Below, piece by piece: positions 47,048 through 58,299 of a stretch of DNA of 64,000 nt. This stretch comes from Apostichopus japonicus (Eukaryota > Echinodermata > Holothuroidea > Aspidochirotida > Stichopodidae). Each line of letters starts with the position of its first letter. Within the stretch, counting starts at the first letter, position 1. The notes below the pieces were generated by a model. That model saw only the letters and a list, made by a program, of their open reading frames with translations, was not told the origin of the DNA and did no database searches. The DNA is taken from assembly GCF_037975245.1 (NCBI RefSeq), contig NC_092562.1:4458001-4522000 (forward strand), read 5' to 3'. A program made the position numbers and the translations under genes.

Positions 47048-47512
47048 TGGAAAGCCATTTTAACATTTAATCGGGAATTTTAGATATATTTTCAATTGTT
47101 TCTTATTTTAGATATCTAAAATTCTATTTCAGATATCTAAAATTGAATTCGAGATATCTAAAATTGAATTCGAGATATCTGCATTTCTATTTCAGATATC
47201 TGAAATTTAATTCGAAATATCTGAAATTCTATTTCAGATATCTGAAATAGAATTGCAGATATCTTGAATTCAATTTCAGATATCTCGAATTCAATGTCAG
47301 ATATCTCGAATTCAATGTCAGATATCTCGAATTCAATTTCAGATATCTGAAATTCTCTGGTATTTCGAGATATCTGAAATTGATTTTAAGATATCTGCAA
47401 TTATTTGTAGATATCTTAAATAAATTGGAGATATCTGTAATTTAATTTGAGATATCTGAAATTATTTCGAGATATCTGAAATTCCTTATTAAAAGTTAAA
47501 ACGGCTTTCCAT
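47048..47512. mobile_element. TIR element E: 21-bp palindrome array with 9-bp TSD, nested in a hAT copy
   Basis: The ends TGGAAAGCCATTTTAAC and GTTAAAACGGCTTTCCA are inverted over about 24 bp. ACGGGCGTA flanks both sides (47039-47047 and 47513-47521). The interior is about 18 units of AGATATCT plus 13 AT-rich bases, for example AGATATCTGAAATTCTATTT; the first eleven are spaced exactly 21 bp apart. Each unit carries the palindrome AGATATCT. A 9-bp duplication is typical of Mutator-like elements. Confidence 0.9.
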
Positions 47513-47524
47513 ACGGGCGTACAG

Positions 47525-47757
47525 GTGAGATCTCAATCACCTTTGAAATTCGAGTTCGTTATAAGGCATGCCAACAGTGATACATATCATAACATCGTCT
47601 TGGACAGCGACAGAAAGCATGGAGTGCTCAACAACATCAACGTCAGATTAGTCGGGCAAGCTTATAACGTTAGTCTATCTAAGGATAAGCCTTTGACGGA
47701 ACAACTACTGAAACTCATGAAGCAAACAAGATTACTTGCAGTTTTTATGTTTATTGT
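47525..47757 (+). other. Unassigned open stretch inside the hAT copy
   Basis: An open frame beginning KFEFVIRHANSDTYHNIVLD and including NINVRLVGQAYNVSL and PLTEQLLKLMKQTR has balanced amino-acid use, unlike the repeat-derived frames around it. The frame then runs into the transposon right end. It could be captured host or transposase sequence. I do not recognise it. Confidence 0.25.
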
Positions 47758-48154
47758 TTTTTTACCCGAAACGATGTCAGTATATTGCCCGAATTTACAT
47801 GAAAATATCTTGCGGGGGCTACAGCCCCCTCGCCCCGCCTCCTACGCCAATCTTGAAATATATCCGAATAATGTTTTGATTGGGCTGCAGCTTTAATTTT
47901 CTTTTTCCGTGTACTTACAGTGTGCCCAACGTTTTCTAATTCTCCGTTTATATAATTCTCCGTTTATATAATATCAAAGTCATTTTAACATTATTCAATA
48001 AAATACTGTTCAGGCTTTATGCTTCTTTTTTTTTTGAAAGTAAGAAAAAACAATTCTTAGTCGTAATTAATGTATTTGTCTTCATTTAAACCATAAAGAT
48101 ACTACCTGAGCCGTATATATCTATATAGTATACGGCTCTGGATACTTAGGGTAA

Positions 48155-48155
48155 G

Positions 48156-48211
<56 letters not shown>

Positions 48212-48215
48212 AGAA
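48155..48215. repeat. (TA)n microsatellite
   Basis: TA dinucleotides beside the TTTATATAGCGCC block that opens the next element. Confidence 0.95.
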
Positions 48216-48283
48216 ACATTTATATAGCGCCAATATCAACATAATGTGTTCAAAAGTGCTGTGAGATGGTTGCATGAGATGTT

Positions 48284-48313
48284 ACGTGCCTATGCACGTA
48301 AATATAATGTAAA

Positions 48314-48401
<88 letters not shown>

Positions 48402-48909
48402 TTGTATGAGATGGTATGAGATGGTTGATGGTATGAGATGTTAACTATCGTACGCTTGTTTTAACCAGGAAATGTTTTAGCAGTTTCTTGAAAATATCGA
48501 TAGTCTGAGAGTTTTTGATACGGCTTCTGCCACATTTAGTCACTTTCACTTGAAAATAAAGAGTTAATGATAACTACTTGATGACATGCCTCTGAGTAAT
48601 TTACCTTTGCTTGCTACTGCTGCATGAGATAGGGCCCCAATGTTTTGCTCGTTGTTGTTGTTTTGATATGGAAATTTGTTGGCAAAATAAATAACTGCGT
48701 GAGTGGACAATGGGCAAGTGTTTGTTTACCGCAGGCGTGGCAAACTAATTAACTTGCGTGAGGGTCAATGCCCGCCCAGTTAGTACATTAGTCACTTTCA
48801 TGGTCCGACCACCGGATACAAAGTTACAACACAAACGTAAAATGCAAGAATTAATTCTATCAGAATACCGATAAATACACTGTAAAGGTCTGTGATTTAT
48901 CTATATCTA

Positions 48910-48972
<63 letters not shown>

Positions 48973-48998
48973 TTTATATTATTTACGTGCATAGGCAC
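48284..48998. repeat. Inverted-repeat element with 40-bp ends and internal (TA)n
   Basis: ACGTGCCTATGCACGTAAAT at 48284 and ATTTACGTGCATAGGCACGT at the right end (to 48998) are inverse copies extending about 40 bp through AATAT..AAAGAATATATAT. Each end itself contains the palindrome ACGTGC/GCACGT. (TA)n arrays lie just inside both ends (48317-48399 and 48912-48970). The outer flanks carry TATATAGCGCC and TGTAGCGCTTTA. Confidence 0.75.
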
Positions 48999-49079
48999 GT
49001 TAGGACGGTAGTGTAGGCCTAATTTATATTCATGTAGCGCTTTACTTTAAAAGCATATCGCAAAGCACTACTAGAGTAA

Positions 49080-50942
49080 AATCTTAATAAGTACAAAATG
49101 TAGTAGCGAAAGGAATAAAGTAGTCAATGCAAGAATAAAATCAATCAATAAATTAATGAAACTAATATCAACAATTAAAGTTAAGACACATAAAAGCAGG
49201 ATCAGTGATTAAAGTATATATGATAAACTAGATGATTTGTGAAGAGTCACGGTTTGAATAGCTGAATACTGTAATTGTTGGTTGTTTGCAAGATAGAGCT
49301 GTTTGCCTTTTCTTGTCAAATTTAAAATGGAAGTTGGCCAAAACCTATTTCGAGCATAGCTATATACACATGTATGCATTGTCAGTGACATAACTAAGCT
49401 AACGCACTATGTCTTTACGAACTGAACATTTTACTTATAGAGAAAAAATAGAAAATTCTATAATTTTTCCACGGAAATGAGACTTTTTCAACCTTTCTAA
49501 TTTTTGTTGAGAATTTTCTTCTCTATCTCAGAATTTAACTTTTTAACTTGTTTAAAAATATTAGAATAAATATATAATAATCCGCAATTTCTGGAGTATT
49601 TCAACATTATAAATTGTGACTAAGTTGATACTTAAAACAGGAAGTTGGCAAATGATCTGTAAAACCACAGCTTCCGGGGTATACACAATGTAAGGATATG
49701 GGTGTTATATTAGCTGTTGCCTGAACCTGGCAATTGAGTTTATGTAATACACGAGTAATGACTTTCACAACTGTATATAAAAGGAATCGATGTATGGTGA
49801 TTGGGATGTGACTGAGGGGGGGGGGGGGTTGGAGGGGCACGTCTCACCCCAACTTATAAAACTAAACATTCCCCTTTTCATAAACTAGAAGTGCCCCTTT
49901 TGCCAATAAAGGTATCTTTTTGTACTTAAAAAGTGCCCTGCCCTGTTGCAAAATTAGGAATAAAATATAACTAAACAAACGCCATTTTATTGACCAAAAT
50001 TTGTGGTAAGGAAAACTCTGTCTAACATTGTATCCATTTTGTCGGAAAGTTTTAAGGAAACTTTGCGGTTTACCACCGACGAATCAAAGTCACATCTCCT
50101 ACCTTCTCATGAAGTCCCCCCCCCAACTCCCTCCCCTCTCGCCCCCTCCTCCCTAATTAAAAAATAAATCAAGCATTCTTCGCTGCAACTGTAGGTTAAT
50201 ACTCATGCATATAATGGATAGAATGTATTGAGGGTTCGATCGCTCAATCATGTTGATAAGATACATTTTTATGTTGCAACATGCTTTTAGCACCTTTGAA
50301 ATATATTTCGGATTTTTGTTTTTCTCAAGGTAATATTTGAAGGGTAAAAAAAGTAAACGACCTTTGACTAAGTCTATATTTGAATTACCAATGAATAAGT
50401 ATTGAACTAACAGTATATATGTATATGCAATATCTTGCATTCTGCTTTATAACGGTACCGTATTAAATGACTGAGGACTGTTGTGTATATATGTAATCCT
50501 ACATATTCAGCAAAATATTTGATTAATTCTCAACCAGAATAGAAAAAGCTAACATTTGGAGGGTAAAAAGTAACGACATTTGACTAAGTCTATATTTGAT
50601 TTACCACTAATTGTTTGGACTAGAGTGTTGAATTATTCTTATCAGAATATATATCCTATGCATTCTCTTGTATTTTTATAGTGGGGGTGTGAAGTTACTG
50701 AGGGCTGCTGTGTATAGCCTCGACCTATATTCAACAATACCGGGGAAAAAAAGTAAAAAACAAACAAAAAACAAAATATACCCGAAGAAATCTGGAGAGT
50801 CAAAACAAAGTTATTCGAAATATATCCATATATGTATTATGTTTGTTTTCTAGAATCGGGTCAGCCGTATTTCTAATATTCCTATACATCTAAAGGGTGC
50901 TGTTCTTTCTTACATTATAGCCTAACTGTGATACCATACAGT
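49080..50942. other. Gene-poor DNA, nothing recognised
   Basis: Poly-G near 49818, poly-C near 50118. Near 50340 and 50560 a block GAGGGTAAAAAAAGTAA.GAC / TTTGACTAAGTCTATATTTG occurs twice about 220 bp apart, a weak tandem repeat. No exons seen. Confidence 0.45.
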
Positions 50943-50950
50943 CTCAGGCA

Positions 50951-51578
50951 CAAGGGCGGCGGAAGCACTTTTAATCTGGGGGGGGGGCACCGACATCAAA
51001 GGACACTTCGAAGAAATTCGAATTAAATTACCCTTTATAACTCTTATTGTATTATCTTATTTGCGTATACACATCACTCCATCAACCCCCCCCCCCCCCT
51101 CAAGAAAAATATGCATACTAGCACTGCAATATCCAATGTGCAAATTGGGAAACAAGGAACAAGTTTTCTTTTGAGACAAAATGAGGTTAAATCATGTTAG
51201 TTGCTAATGTAGGAATCTTCCGAATTATAGGGTTTATTTCTTGTTAATATCTGAACAAATTTTCCCATTCGAAAGAGCTTTGAGTTTGACCTACAGAAAT
51301 TCATTGAAAGTCAGGAACGTAGCCAGGATTTGCAAAGTTGTATGCACGACTATCTGAGCGGAGCGCCACCATCGGTTGGCGCGGAGCGTACAAGAAACTT
51401 TTGGTTTTACAAACCCCTCAGATGGCCGGAAACGGCCCTTCCCGAGTGTTCATTTTGGTTCCCTGGCCTCTTGCTAACTTGAGACACCTCAATTTTTATG
51501 TAGAAAAAGGGCACATTTTTAACCTGAGGAAAAGTGGGGGCACATGCCCCCTGTGCCCCACCGGTTCCGCCGCCCTTG
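50951..51578 (+). mobile_element. hAT-type family B copy 1, 628 bp with 8-bp TSD
   Basis: The ends CAAGGGCGGCGGAA and TTCCGCCGCCCTTG form a 14-bp perfect TIR. CTCAGGCA flanks both sides (50943-50950 and 51579-51586). The interior shares GAGCGGAGCGCCACCAT and GTTGGCGCGGAGCGTAC with family A and has poly-G and poly-C subterminal runs. The 92-codon frame at 51338-51616 is not a gene. Confidence 0.92.
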
Positions 51579-51755
51579 CTCAGGCACCAGCAGCTTATTT
51601 TCTCCTTTGTATATAACCAGGGGGTTTGGAGGGGGGAGGGGTGACACCACTGACTGAAATGTCTGGATTATCTTATATCACCATCTGGAAGCAACAGACC
51701 TATGATATAATCAATTCCTGGTATAACCTCATACATGTTTGCAAGCAGTTCCTAA

Positions 51756-51843
51756 CCATTATTGTTATTATTATTATTATTACTATTACTATTACTATTA
51801 CTATTATTATTATTATCATTATTATTATTATTATTATTATTAC

Positions 51844-51897
<54 letters not shown>

Positions 51898-51934
51898 GAT
51901 TATGATTATGATTATGATTATTATGATGATGATG

Positions 51935-51966
<32 letters not shown>

Positions 51967-52003
51967 GGTTATTATGATTATTATAATTGTTATTATGTAT
52001 TTC
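51756..52003. repeat. (TTA)n microsatellite with GATTAT and GAT variants
   Basis: About 245 bp of TTA, CTATTA and TGATTA units. The poly-Ile, poly-Tyr and poly-Asn reading frames are artefacts. Confidence 0.98.
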
Positions 52004-52535
52004 AAAGAAATATCTCAATTTATTAGTTGTTGCACCCTCTCCGCCACTTTTTTACCCTCTTCCTCCTCCTGCTACTCCTCCTCCTCCTCCTCCTCCCCTC
52101 TTTCCCCACTCATCCCCTTCCCCTTGGTCTTGCCCTTTTATACACTACTGTACGAACGAATTTCACGAAACTACATATTACCTTCTATTATTAGGTCTAC
52201 AGTTGTTGAATAGATAACGGTGTAATTATATACGATAGAACTTCTCAGATGCTATCAAAGCAAGAAAGACTCGAAATCAGCGACGTTAGTTAGAAGATAG
52301 AATCCGAAAGATGATTTCAATCGAACATGATATTATCCGAAATCGATTGTCAACTTGTTATGTAACACCCGGAGGAATGTGACGAAAATAGATGGCGCTC
52401 TCTAAGAAACTGCTAGGATACAGCCTGTAAATAGAGCGTTGCGGTGGGAAGACGGTTGGGTGAAGGGATGAGGGGGGGGGGGCGGAGGGTTACATTAGGT
52501 AATGTGGTGTAGCATGGAATGCTATCTGTATAAAG

Positions 52536-53048
52536 TCGTGGGGAATGCCATTTTAAATTGGTACATGTACATTGAAATCGACAAAGGTTCCAGCTTAGTT
52601 CGATATATCAAGGGGTGACAATTTTTGATATGAAAGATTTCGAAATTGACTTACAGTTCTGTGCATTTCCAGATGTTCTAATTCCCGTACAAAAGACTTG
52701 TCACCGTTCAGTGTACTGTACTTTAATGTGAACCTTGTTAGACATTGATAAATGCAGAAATGAAAATCGTTCCTCAAAATAGCTCATACCAAATAAGTGA
52801 GGAGGGAAATCAAAAATCGATGTTTTATTGAATCAAGTTGGCATTTGTCGCTTTAAGCTGGCAAAATGTCGATAACACCTGATAGAAAATGTGGAATAAA
52901 ACTGGAAAATACCGATTTAAATTGGCCTGCTTTAGACTATATCATAAGTCGATTGAACAATTTAGAAGCTAATCTGAGGCCGAGAAGTTCAATTAAATTG
53001 AGCCTTAATGAAGTGATCCCTGTGTATACGTCCATTTCAATTGGCAGG
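52536..53048. repeat. Decayed relative of element D
   Basis: CGTGGGGAATGCCATTTTAA resembles the D interior start (CGTGGGGAATGGACTTATAC), followed by scattered TTGGTACATGTACATTGAAA, ATCGACAAA, TACCGATTTAAATTGG and TCGATTGAAC units. The regular 20-bp spacing is lost and no TIR is left. Confidence 0.5.
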
Positions 53049-53055
53049 AGATGTT

Positions 53056-53370
<315 letters not shown>

Positions 53371-53412
53371 GCACACACATGAAAGAAGCGAAAAGTAGCA
53401 GGGTAAAAGGAC

Positions 53413-54868
53413 TTACAACAAATCGAATTTAGAGTTTAAACCATAAGGGGATAAGGTGCCAAGTCGGAAAATTAGTCTATTTTCGGATTTAAGACGATCG
53501 ATATCAGTGCCTTTGGGGGACAGTGCACACGTAACTGAAAAGTCAGTGATCTTACAGGGGGAGGGGGAATTGAAGTGAGAGGCAACAGGGTAACCAGGAA
53601 ACTTGGATTTGATGGAGCGTAAGTGTTCGGTAATACGGTCTGCCAGTCTTCGCTTGGTTTTACCTATGTAAAGTAAATTACAACGTTTACATATGATAAC
53701 ATAAATTACATTAGAGGAAATACAAGAAAAGTGATGTTTGATTATAAAAGAGTTTTTAGGGCCAGTGATACGAAGCATAGTATTTGAGGTGACATATTTG
53801 CAGGTATTATATCTACTACGGTTACAAGGGTAGGTGCCGGGAGTGTCGACAGGGATGGGCTGAGGATGCGATGCCCTCACCAAATGATCCGCCAGGTTGT
53901 TCAGTCGCCTGTAAGCTGTAATAGGCATCTCCGTGAAAACTTCCTTGGTGGTGGGGTCACGTGTGAGAGTTTTGAAGTTCCTGTATACGGTGTGGCGAAT
54001 GTGTTGTAATAAGGGATGGAAAGGAAGTGTGAGGGGAATGCGGTCGGTGTTAGTGACGTCGTTGGTGGCTTCCAGAGTCGATTCTCGGCTGATGAGGTTA
54101 ATGCGTTGATTGGCGGTGGTTATAACTGAGGGAGGGTATCCCCGAGATAGGAAGAAACCATTGAACATAGAAGCTGCGTTGTCGAAGTCGGCTTCCTTGG
54201 AGCAGATACGTTTTGCTCTCAAAAGTTGGGATGAAGGAATTGAGTTAATGCAACTGGGGGGATGACTGGATGAATATAGCAAGTAGCTGTGTGAGTCCGT
54301 TGGTTTGAAATGAATATTGGAAACGATGTTGCAATGCTCGATAGAGAGTTCCATGTCCAGGAAGGTCACCGAAGACTCGGAAATGGTATGTGTGAAATTT
54401 AAGCAAGGATGGAAATTACTAACAAAATCAATAAACTGTTCAAGGTCAACTTTCGAACAAACTGATACTCCCACGATATCATCGATATAGCGTTTATAAA
54501 GAATTGGTACGGTGCCTTGAAAACTAGATAAAACACGCTCCTCGAATAGTCCCATGGTGAGGCACGCTACCGATGGACCCAGCTTGGTACCCATAGCTAC
54601 ACCAGTGAGTTGCCGGTAATAGTGTCCATTGAAGTGGAAGGCGTTGGTGGTTAGGACCAGCTCCGTGAGTCTTAATAGTGTGGTGGTGGGTATGGAGGGA
54701 TTAACGCGTTGGTCGAGGTAATGACGCAGTGAACTGAGAGCGAGATCATGTGGTATGGAAGTATAGAGGCTGCTCACATCCAATGTGAAGAGAAAATGGT
54801 TAGTAGCTTCACGGTCAAATTTGAAATCGTTGATGATGCGTAAGAAGTGAGGTGTGTCCTGAACAAAA
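53413..54868 (-). CDS. Penelope-like reverse transcriptase with GIY-YIG endonuclease, N-terminally truncated
   Basis: The frame is open without interruption from the inner edge of the right terminal repeat to TAA at 53413, about 485 residues; full-length proteins of this family are roughly 800. It starts VQDTPHFLRIINDF, then FTLDVSSLYTSIP (RT motif A with its Asp), GVAMGTKLGPSVA (motif B), YKRYIDDIVGV (motif C, YIDD) and SVTFLDMEL. After a Cys/His-rich linker (TYPCNRSRYNTCKYV, HHFSC) comes NVIYVIICKRCNLLYIGKT with R and E..EH, the GIY-YIG nuclease. RT fingers (motifs 1-2) are missing, so the copy should not be autonomous. The uninterrupted frame implies recent insertion. Any initiator codon lies in the lost part. 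Confidence 0.93.
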
Positions 54869-55008
54869 ATTGGACCATTTTATCTTTCTTCGTTCGCTGT
54901 TTACAGTTTTAGTAGTCTTTTTGCTCACTTTGTTAAAGGGTTTATACCCGAAACGTCGTGTTTCTTTTCTTTATCATTAGCACTAGCAAACTTTACTATT
55001 TTTCTACT
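54869..55008 (+). repeat. Right copy of Penelope-like inverted terminal repeat with hammerhead-like remnant
   Basis: 140 bp. At 54931-54957 it reads TGTTAAAGGGTTTATACCCG then AAACGTC. GGGTTTATACCC makes a stem II-like hairpin, and CGAAAC then GTC match the 3' half of a hammerhead core. The conserved CTGATGA that should precede the hairpin reads TTGTTAA instead. Confidence 0.85.
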
Positions 55009-55036
55009 AGAATTCTCAGTGCTACGCAGAACATTG

Positions 55037-55037
<1 letters not shown>

Positions 55038-55087
<50 letters not shown>
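55038..55087. repeat. (TA)n microsatellite, right flank of the Penelope-like element
   Basis: About 50 bp of TA following AGCGTTC-free sequence GAACATTGCC. It is probably the other side of the TA target array, though 30 bp of non-TA sequence separates it from the terminal repeat. Confidence 0.95.
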
Positions 55088-57555
55088 TACACACGAGATT
55101 CAGGCGACATTTAATGCCGACCTTAATTGGTATGGGAATGCGAGTACAGTTGAGGGATAAGAGGAATTTGTCAGAACCGGTTTTCATATTACTCTTATTG
55201 GCGAAAATATTAAATTCATGACATGGTATAATAAACAGCTTATTCAAACCTCGGCAATAAGATTGACGTCAATTATTTTTGCCTTTTTTTTTTGTTTTGT
55301 TTTGTTTTGCTTAAATAAGAAATATCAAAAAAGGACAAAGAAGATGCAAGCATATAATTGAAAGAGAACGTGGGCGTATTATTTCTCGTACGTTTCCAAA
55401 AATGTCAAAGTTCAATTTCTATCTATCGATGCAGGTAAGGTCATGACATTTTTTTTTAGAAAGGGCGAGTTTTCCGGGTATCGTATAAAGTTTAACGTTA
55501 TTCCAGCCACAAGCATCCTTGTTTTAATTTCAAATTGAAATTGAATTTCCTTTACGGTTAACAAATTAGGTCTTTTTCCCCTTTATTGACCGGACTATCT
55601 CGAAATGAAGGTATAGAATGAGTTTAAATAACTTAAGTAACTTGAAAAACTCCTCTATGAGAGAACCGCGCGTGTCGCGTGCAGAGAAGGCGCTTCCTGT
55701 ATAATTTTTTCGTGGATATTTGGCTATACATGTCGGGAATTAATAAACAGATGATCGATGGGTTCGATAAACGTTTAACTATATATCATATGGTATAAAG
55801 AGCACAAACATTTCTTGGAATTACTCTTAAAATCCTGACGTTTATTCGTCCATAAAGCTCCAATCGAATACAGGGTCAATATTACCAACTGTAAGTTATG
55901 AACATTCACCATTGGTACAACCACGTACTACTTCTGGAGGGGCTTTTATACCCCCCCCCCCTTCGAATCAAAATAAAGGTGGGGCTGATGGGTTATTGCC
56001 GGGGAGTGGGGTGAGAATTCAGCCTAGTACATTTGAACATTCTTCAGCATCGTTTTGAAACGGTGCCAAATATAGAACCATTTGTTTGCATGTATAACAG
56101 TGTTAGCGACCCTATAAGTATATCAACTTAAAACTCGTCAAAACGGGAGGGACACCACTCCCCTGGACGACATAACAAGTTAGCCCCTCCCTTCTACCCC
56201 AGTTAAAAACATGGTGGTTGCATCTCCTGCCTGTCATGCTCTCTTAATATTTTAGCAGGTACTTTGGAATTTAATTGTTTCTCTCAACCCTAATAAAAAT
56301 GTGAGCAGTTCAGGTGTGTTCCACTGATTGTCTCATTCGATGAATTCATTTTGTAAATGTTATACAAAAAAAATAAAATCATAAAACGTTCTAATAAAAC
56401 ATGCACGGATAAAACGCAAATCATGCAATATATTTGTGGTATATGTTTTACTTATTATTATTATTAATTTAATTTAATTTGACAGCTGTTTTTGTAACAT
56501 CAAGTATTTCCAAAGAACAAAACAAAAAATCATACGTTTTTTCCCCCCTTTTTCAATGAAAATTTACTCAGTTGAAGTAAAATACTTCCCCATGTTTGAA
56601 ATGACAATGACAATTGGCTAAAAATATAATTCTATGAAAAAGAACTTTCCTGGTTTTAAACTTGAATTAAGCCCCTAAGTCAGCAGAAAATTTGTGTAAA
56701 TGACGTAGAAATGGAGTAATTTATTTGAATGAAAGCTAATACCAATTTCACGTGCATTGTTAAAACACAGAAATACGTTATTACAATAATTTTGTCCAAA
56801 CAATGTAGATATATTAGAATGGTAAAGGACATCGAGGGATTCTCCCTCAAGGACACCCTCTTTGTGTTTTATATTGATATATTAATTTTTGTGCATATAT
56901 ATACAAACAAATATTGCATTAGTTAATGTCTGTAACCAAATAAAGATAGGTTTGATTTTCCTTCCTTTTGATAAATTATAATTATAGGGTAATTGTTAAG
57001 GTCTGTAGGGCGGGGGTCATTGCTAGCGTCAAGGGTAAATATCAGTGGCGTACACGGGAGTTGTGATTCGTTTATTGTAACAGGTATATACTGGGCCAGT
57101 GTTATAGGGTCAATGTAAGAGTCAGGGCTGAAAATCCACGTATATACTCCAGGGAAAATATTATTAGAAACTGGCAGAGAAATAGGATATTGCTCATAGT
57201 AGATAAATAAGGAGTAAAACTCCTTATTTGTCAATTATTAGTCATATCTTATTTCTCTGTCTTTTATCTCATAATAATAATAAGTAATAATAATACATTT
57301 TCAATTAAATATTTACATTTGCCGTTGTCGATTTTCCTCCATTTCATTAACAAAAGTCTGTTTAAAGTATCTTCTTTCGAGATCGGGCTTTGAGGAATCA
57401 CAAATGACTTCGAGTTGGTTAGTATCATATTTGATCTCTAGAGTAAGGCAAATATGTCACCAAAACCATGCAGAACTAGTATTGTTCGATACAGGTGACA
57501 AACGTATACAGTGGAATTACGACCTTCCTAACCGGTTTCGAACCTCTGGACATAC
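55088..57555. other. Gene-poor DNA
   Basis: Poly-C near 55950; ATTATTATTAATTTAATTTAAT near 56455. On the minus strand 56923-57234 is open for 103 codons, including VYTWIFSPDSYIDPITLAQY and PVTINESQLPCTPLIF, with no ATG at its start, no splice evidence and no family I recognise. A hairpin AAATAAGGAGT/ACTCCTTATTT sits at about 57205-57229, at its upstream edge. Confidence 0.4.
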
Positions 57556-57560
57556 AATCA

Positions 57561-57702
57561 GCGTCCATAGCCCAGTGGTTAGGGTGTCCGCATATAAAGA
57601 AGGAGGCCCGGGTTCGAATCCCGGTGGAGGCTGGAAGTTTTTTCACTGTTCTAATTTTTCCAACTCATTACGTTTTCAATTATATATATAAGTATATATA
57701 TA
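57561..57702 (+). mobile_element. tRNA-derived SINE, copy 1, with (TA)n tail
   Basis: 57561-57632 folds like a tRNA: acceptor stem GCGTCCA with TGGAGGC (6 of 7 pairs), box A TAGCCCAGTGGTTAGGG, T-arm CCGGGTTCGAATCCCGG containing box B GGTTCGAATCC. The anticodon stem is poor, so it is not a working tRNA gene. It continues GGAAGTTTTTTCACTGTTCT, TTTTTCCAACTCATTACG, TTTTCAATTATATATATA. The same tail follows the copy at 30600-30722. Confidence 0.85.
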
Positions 57703-58085
57703 TATCTTGCACCTGCAGTATTACATCTTCAGTGAAAAGTTGACCTCTGAGCCTCATAGTTTACATGAGTTTCTGTACAAGTTTAAGTTCCTCCTGCAAG
57801 TCGAAAAGAACATCGCTAGCGGTGGTATAGCCCTAAGCATTTTTTCAATGACTATGAGATATCTTTGAAGAACGGTCAATTTCTGTTTAATTAATTTGCT
57901 CCTAAAAGACTAATATGTTTGTCACGTATGTATTTATTATTATGCTTTATTGACAGAAGCAAACAAACCGAAACAAAGAAATATGATTGTTACGCCAAGA
58001 GAAATAGTATGTTCACTATGTCACATTAAGAGATATGTAAATATTGTTGTATAAATTTAACAAACGGATAATAAACGAGTTGAGA
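57703..58085. other. No feature seen
   Basis: Short AT-rich spacer without exons, arrays or transposon ends. Confidence 0.4.
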
Positions 58086-58087
58086 AA

Positions 58088-58298
<211 letters not shown>

Positions 58299-58299
58299 G

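Larger units (their letters stand above)
46983..47853. mobile_element. hAT-type family C copy 3, left end eroded, split by element E
   Basis: It contains GGGGCTGTAACGACTTGCTC on the left, TATTGCCCGAATTTACATG and GGGGGCTACAGCCCCCTCGC on the right, and ends GCCTCCTACGCC, the right TIR of family C. Element E (47048-47512) sits inside. Between E and the right end lies about 230 bp not found in the other copies. Confidence 0.7.

Noticed and set aside
51338-51616. 92-codon frame resembling the minus-strand frame at 60340-60609
   Set aside because: Both translate the same non-autonomous hAT element; the similarity comes from the DNA element and there is no transposase motif.
57561-57632. A functional tRNA gene with Tyr-like ATA anticodon
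   Set aside because: Box A, box B and acceptor stem are good but the anticodon stem has two mismatches and the same sequence with tail recurs at 30600-30722, so it is the head of a SINE.
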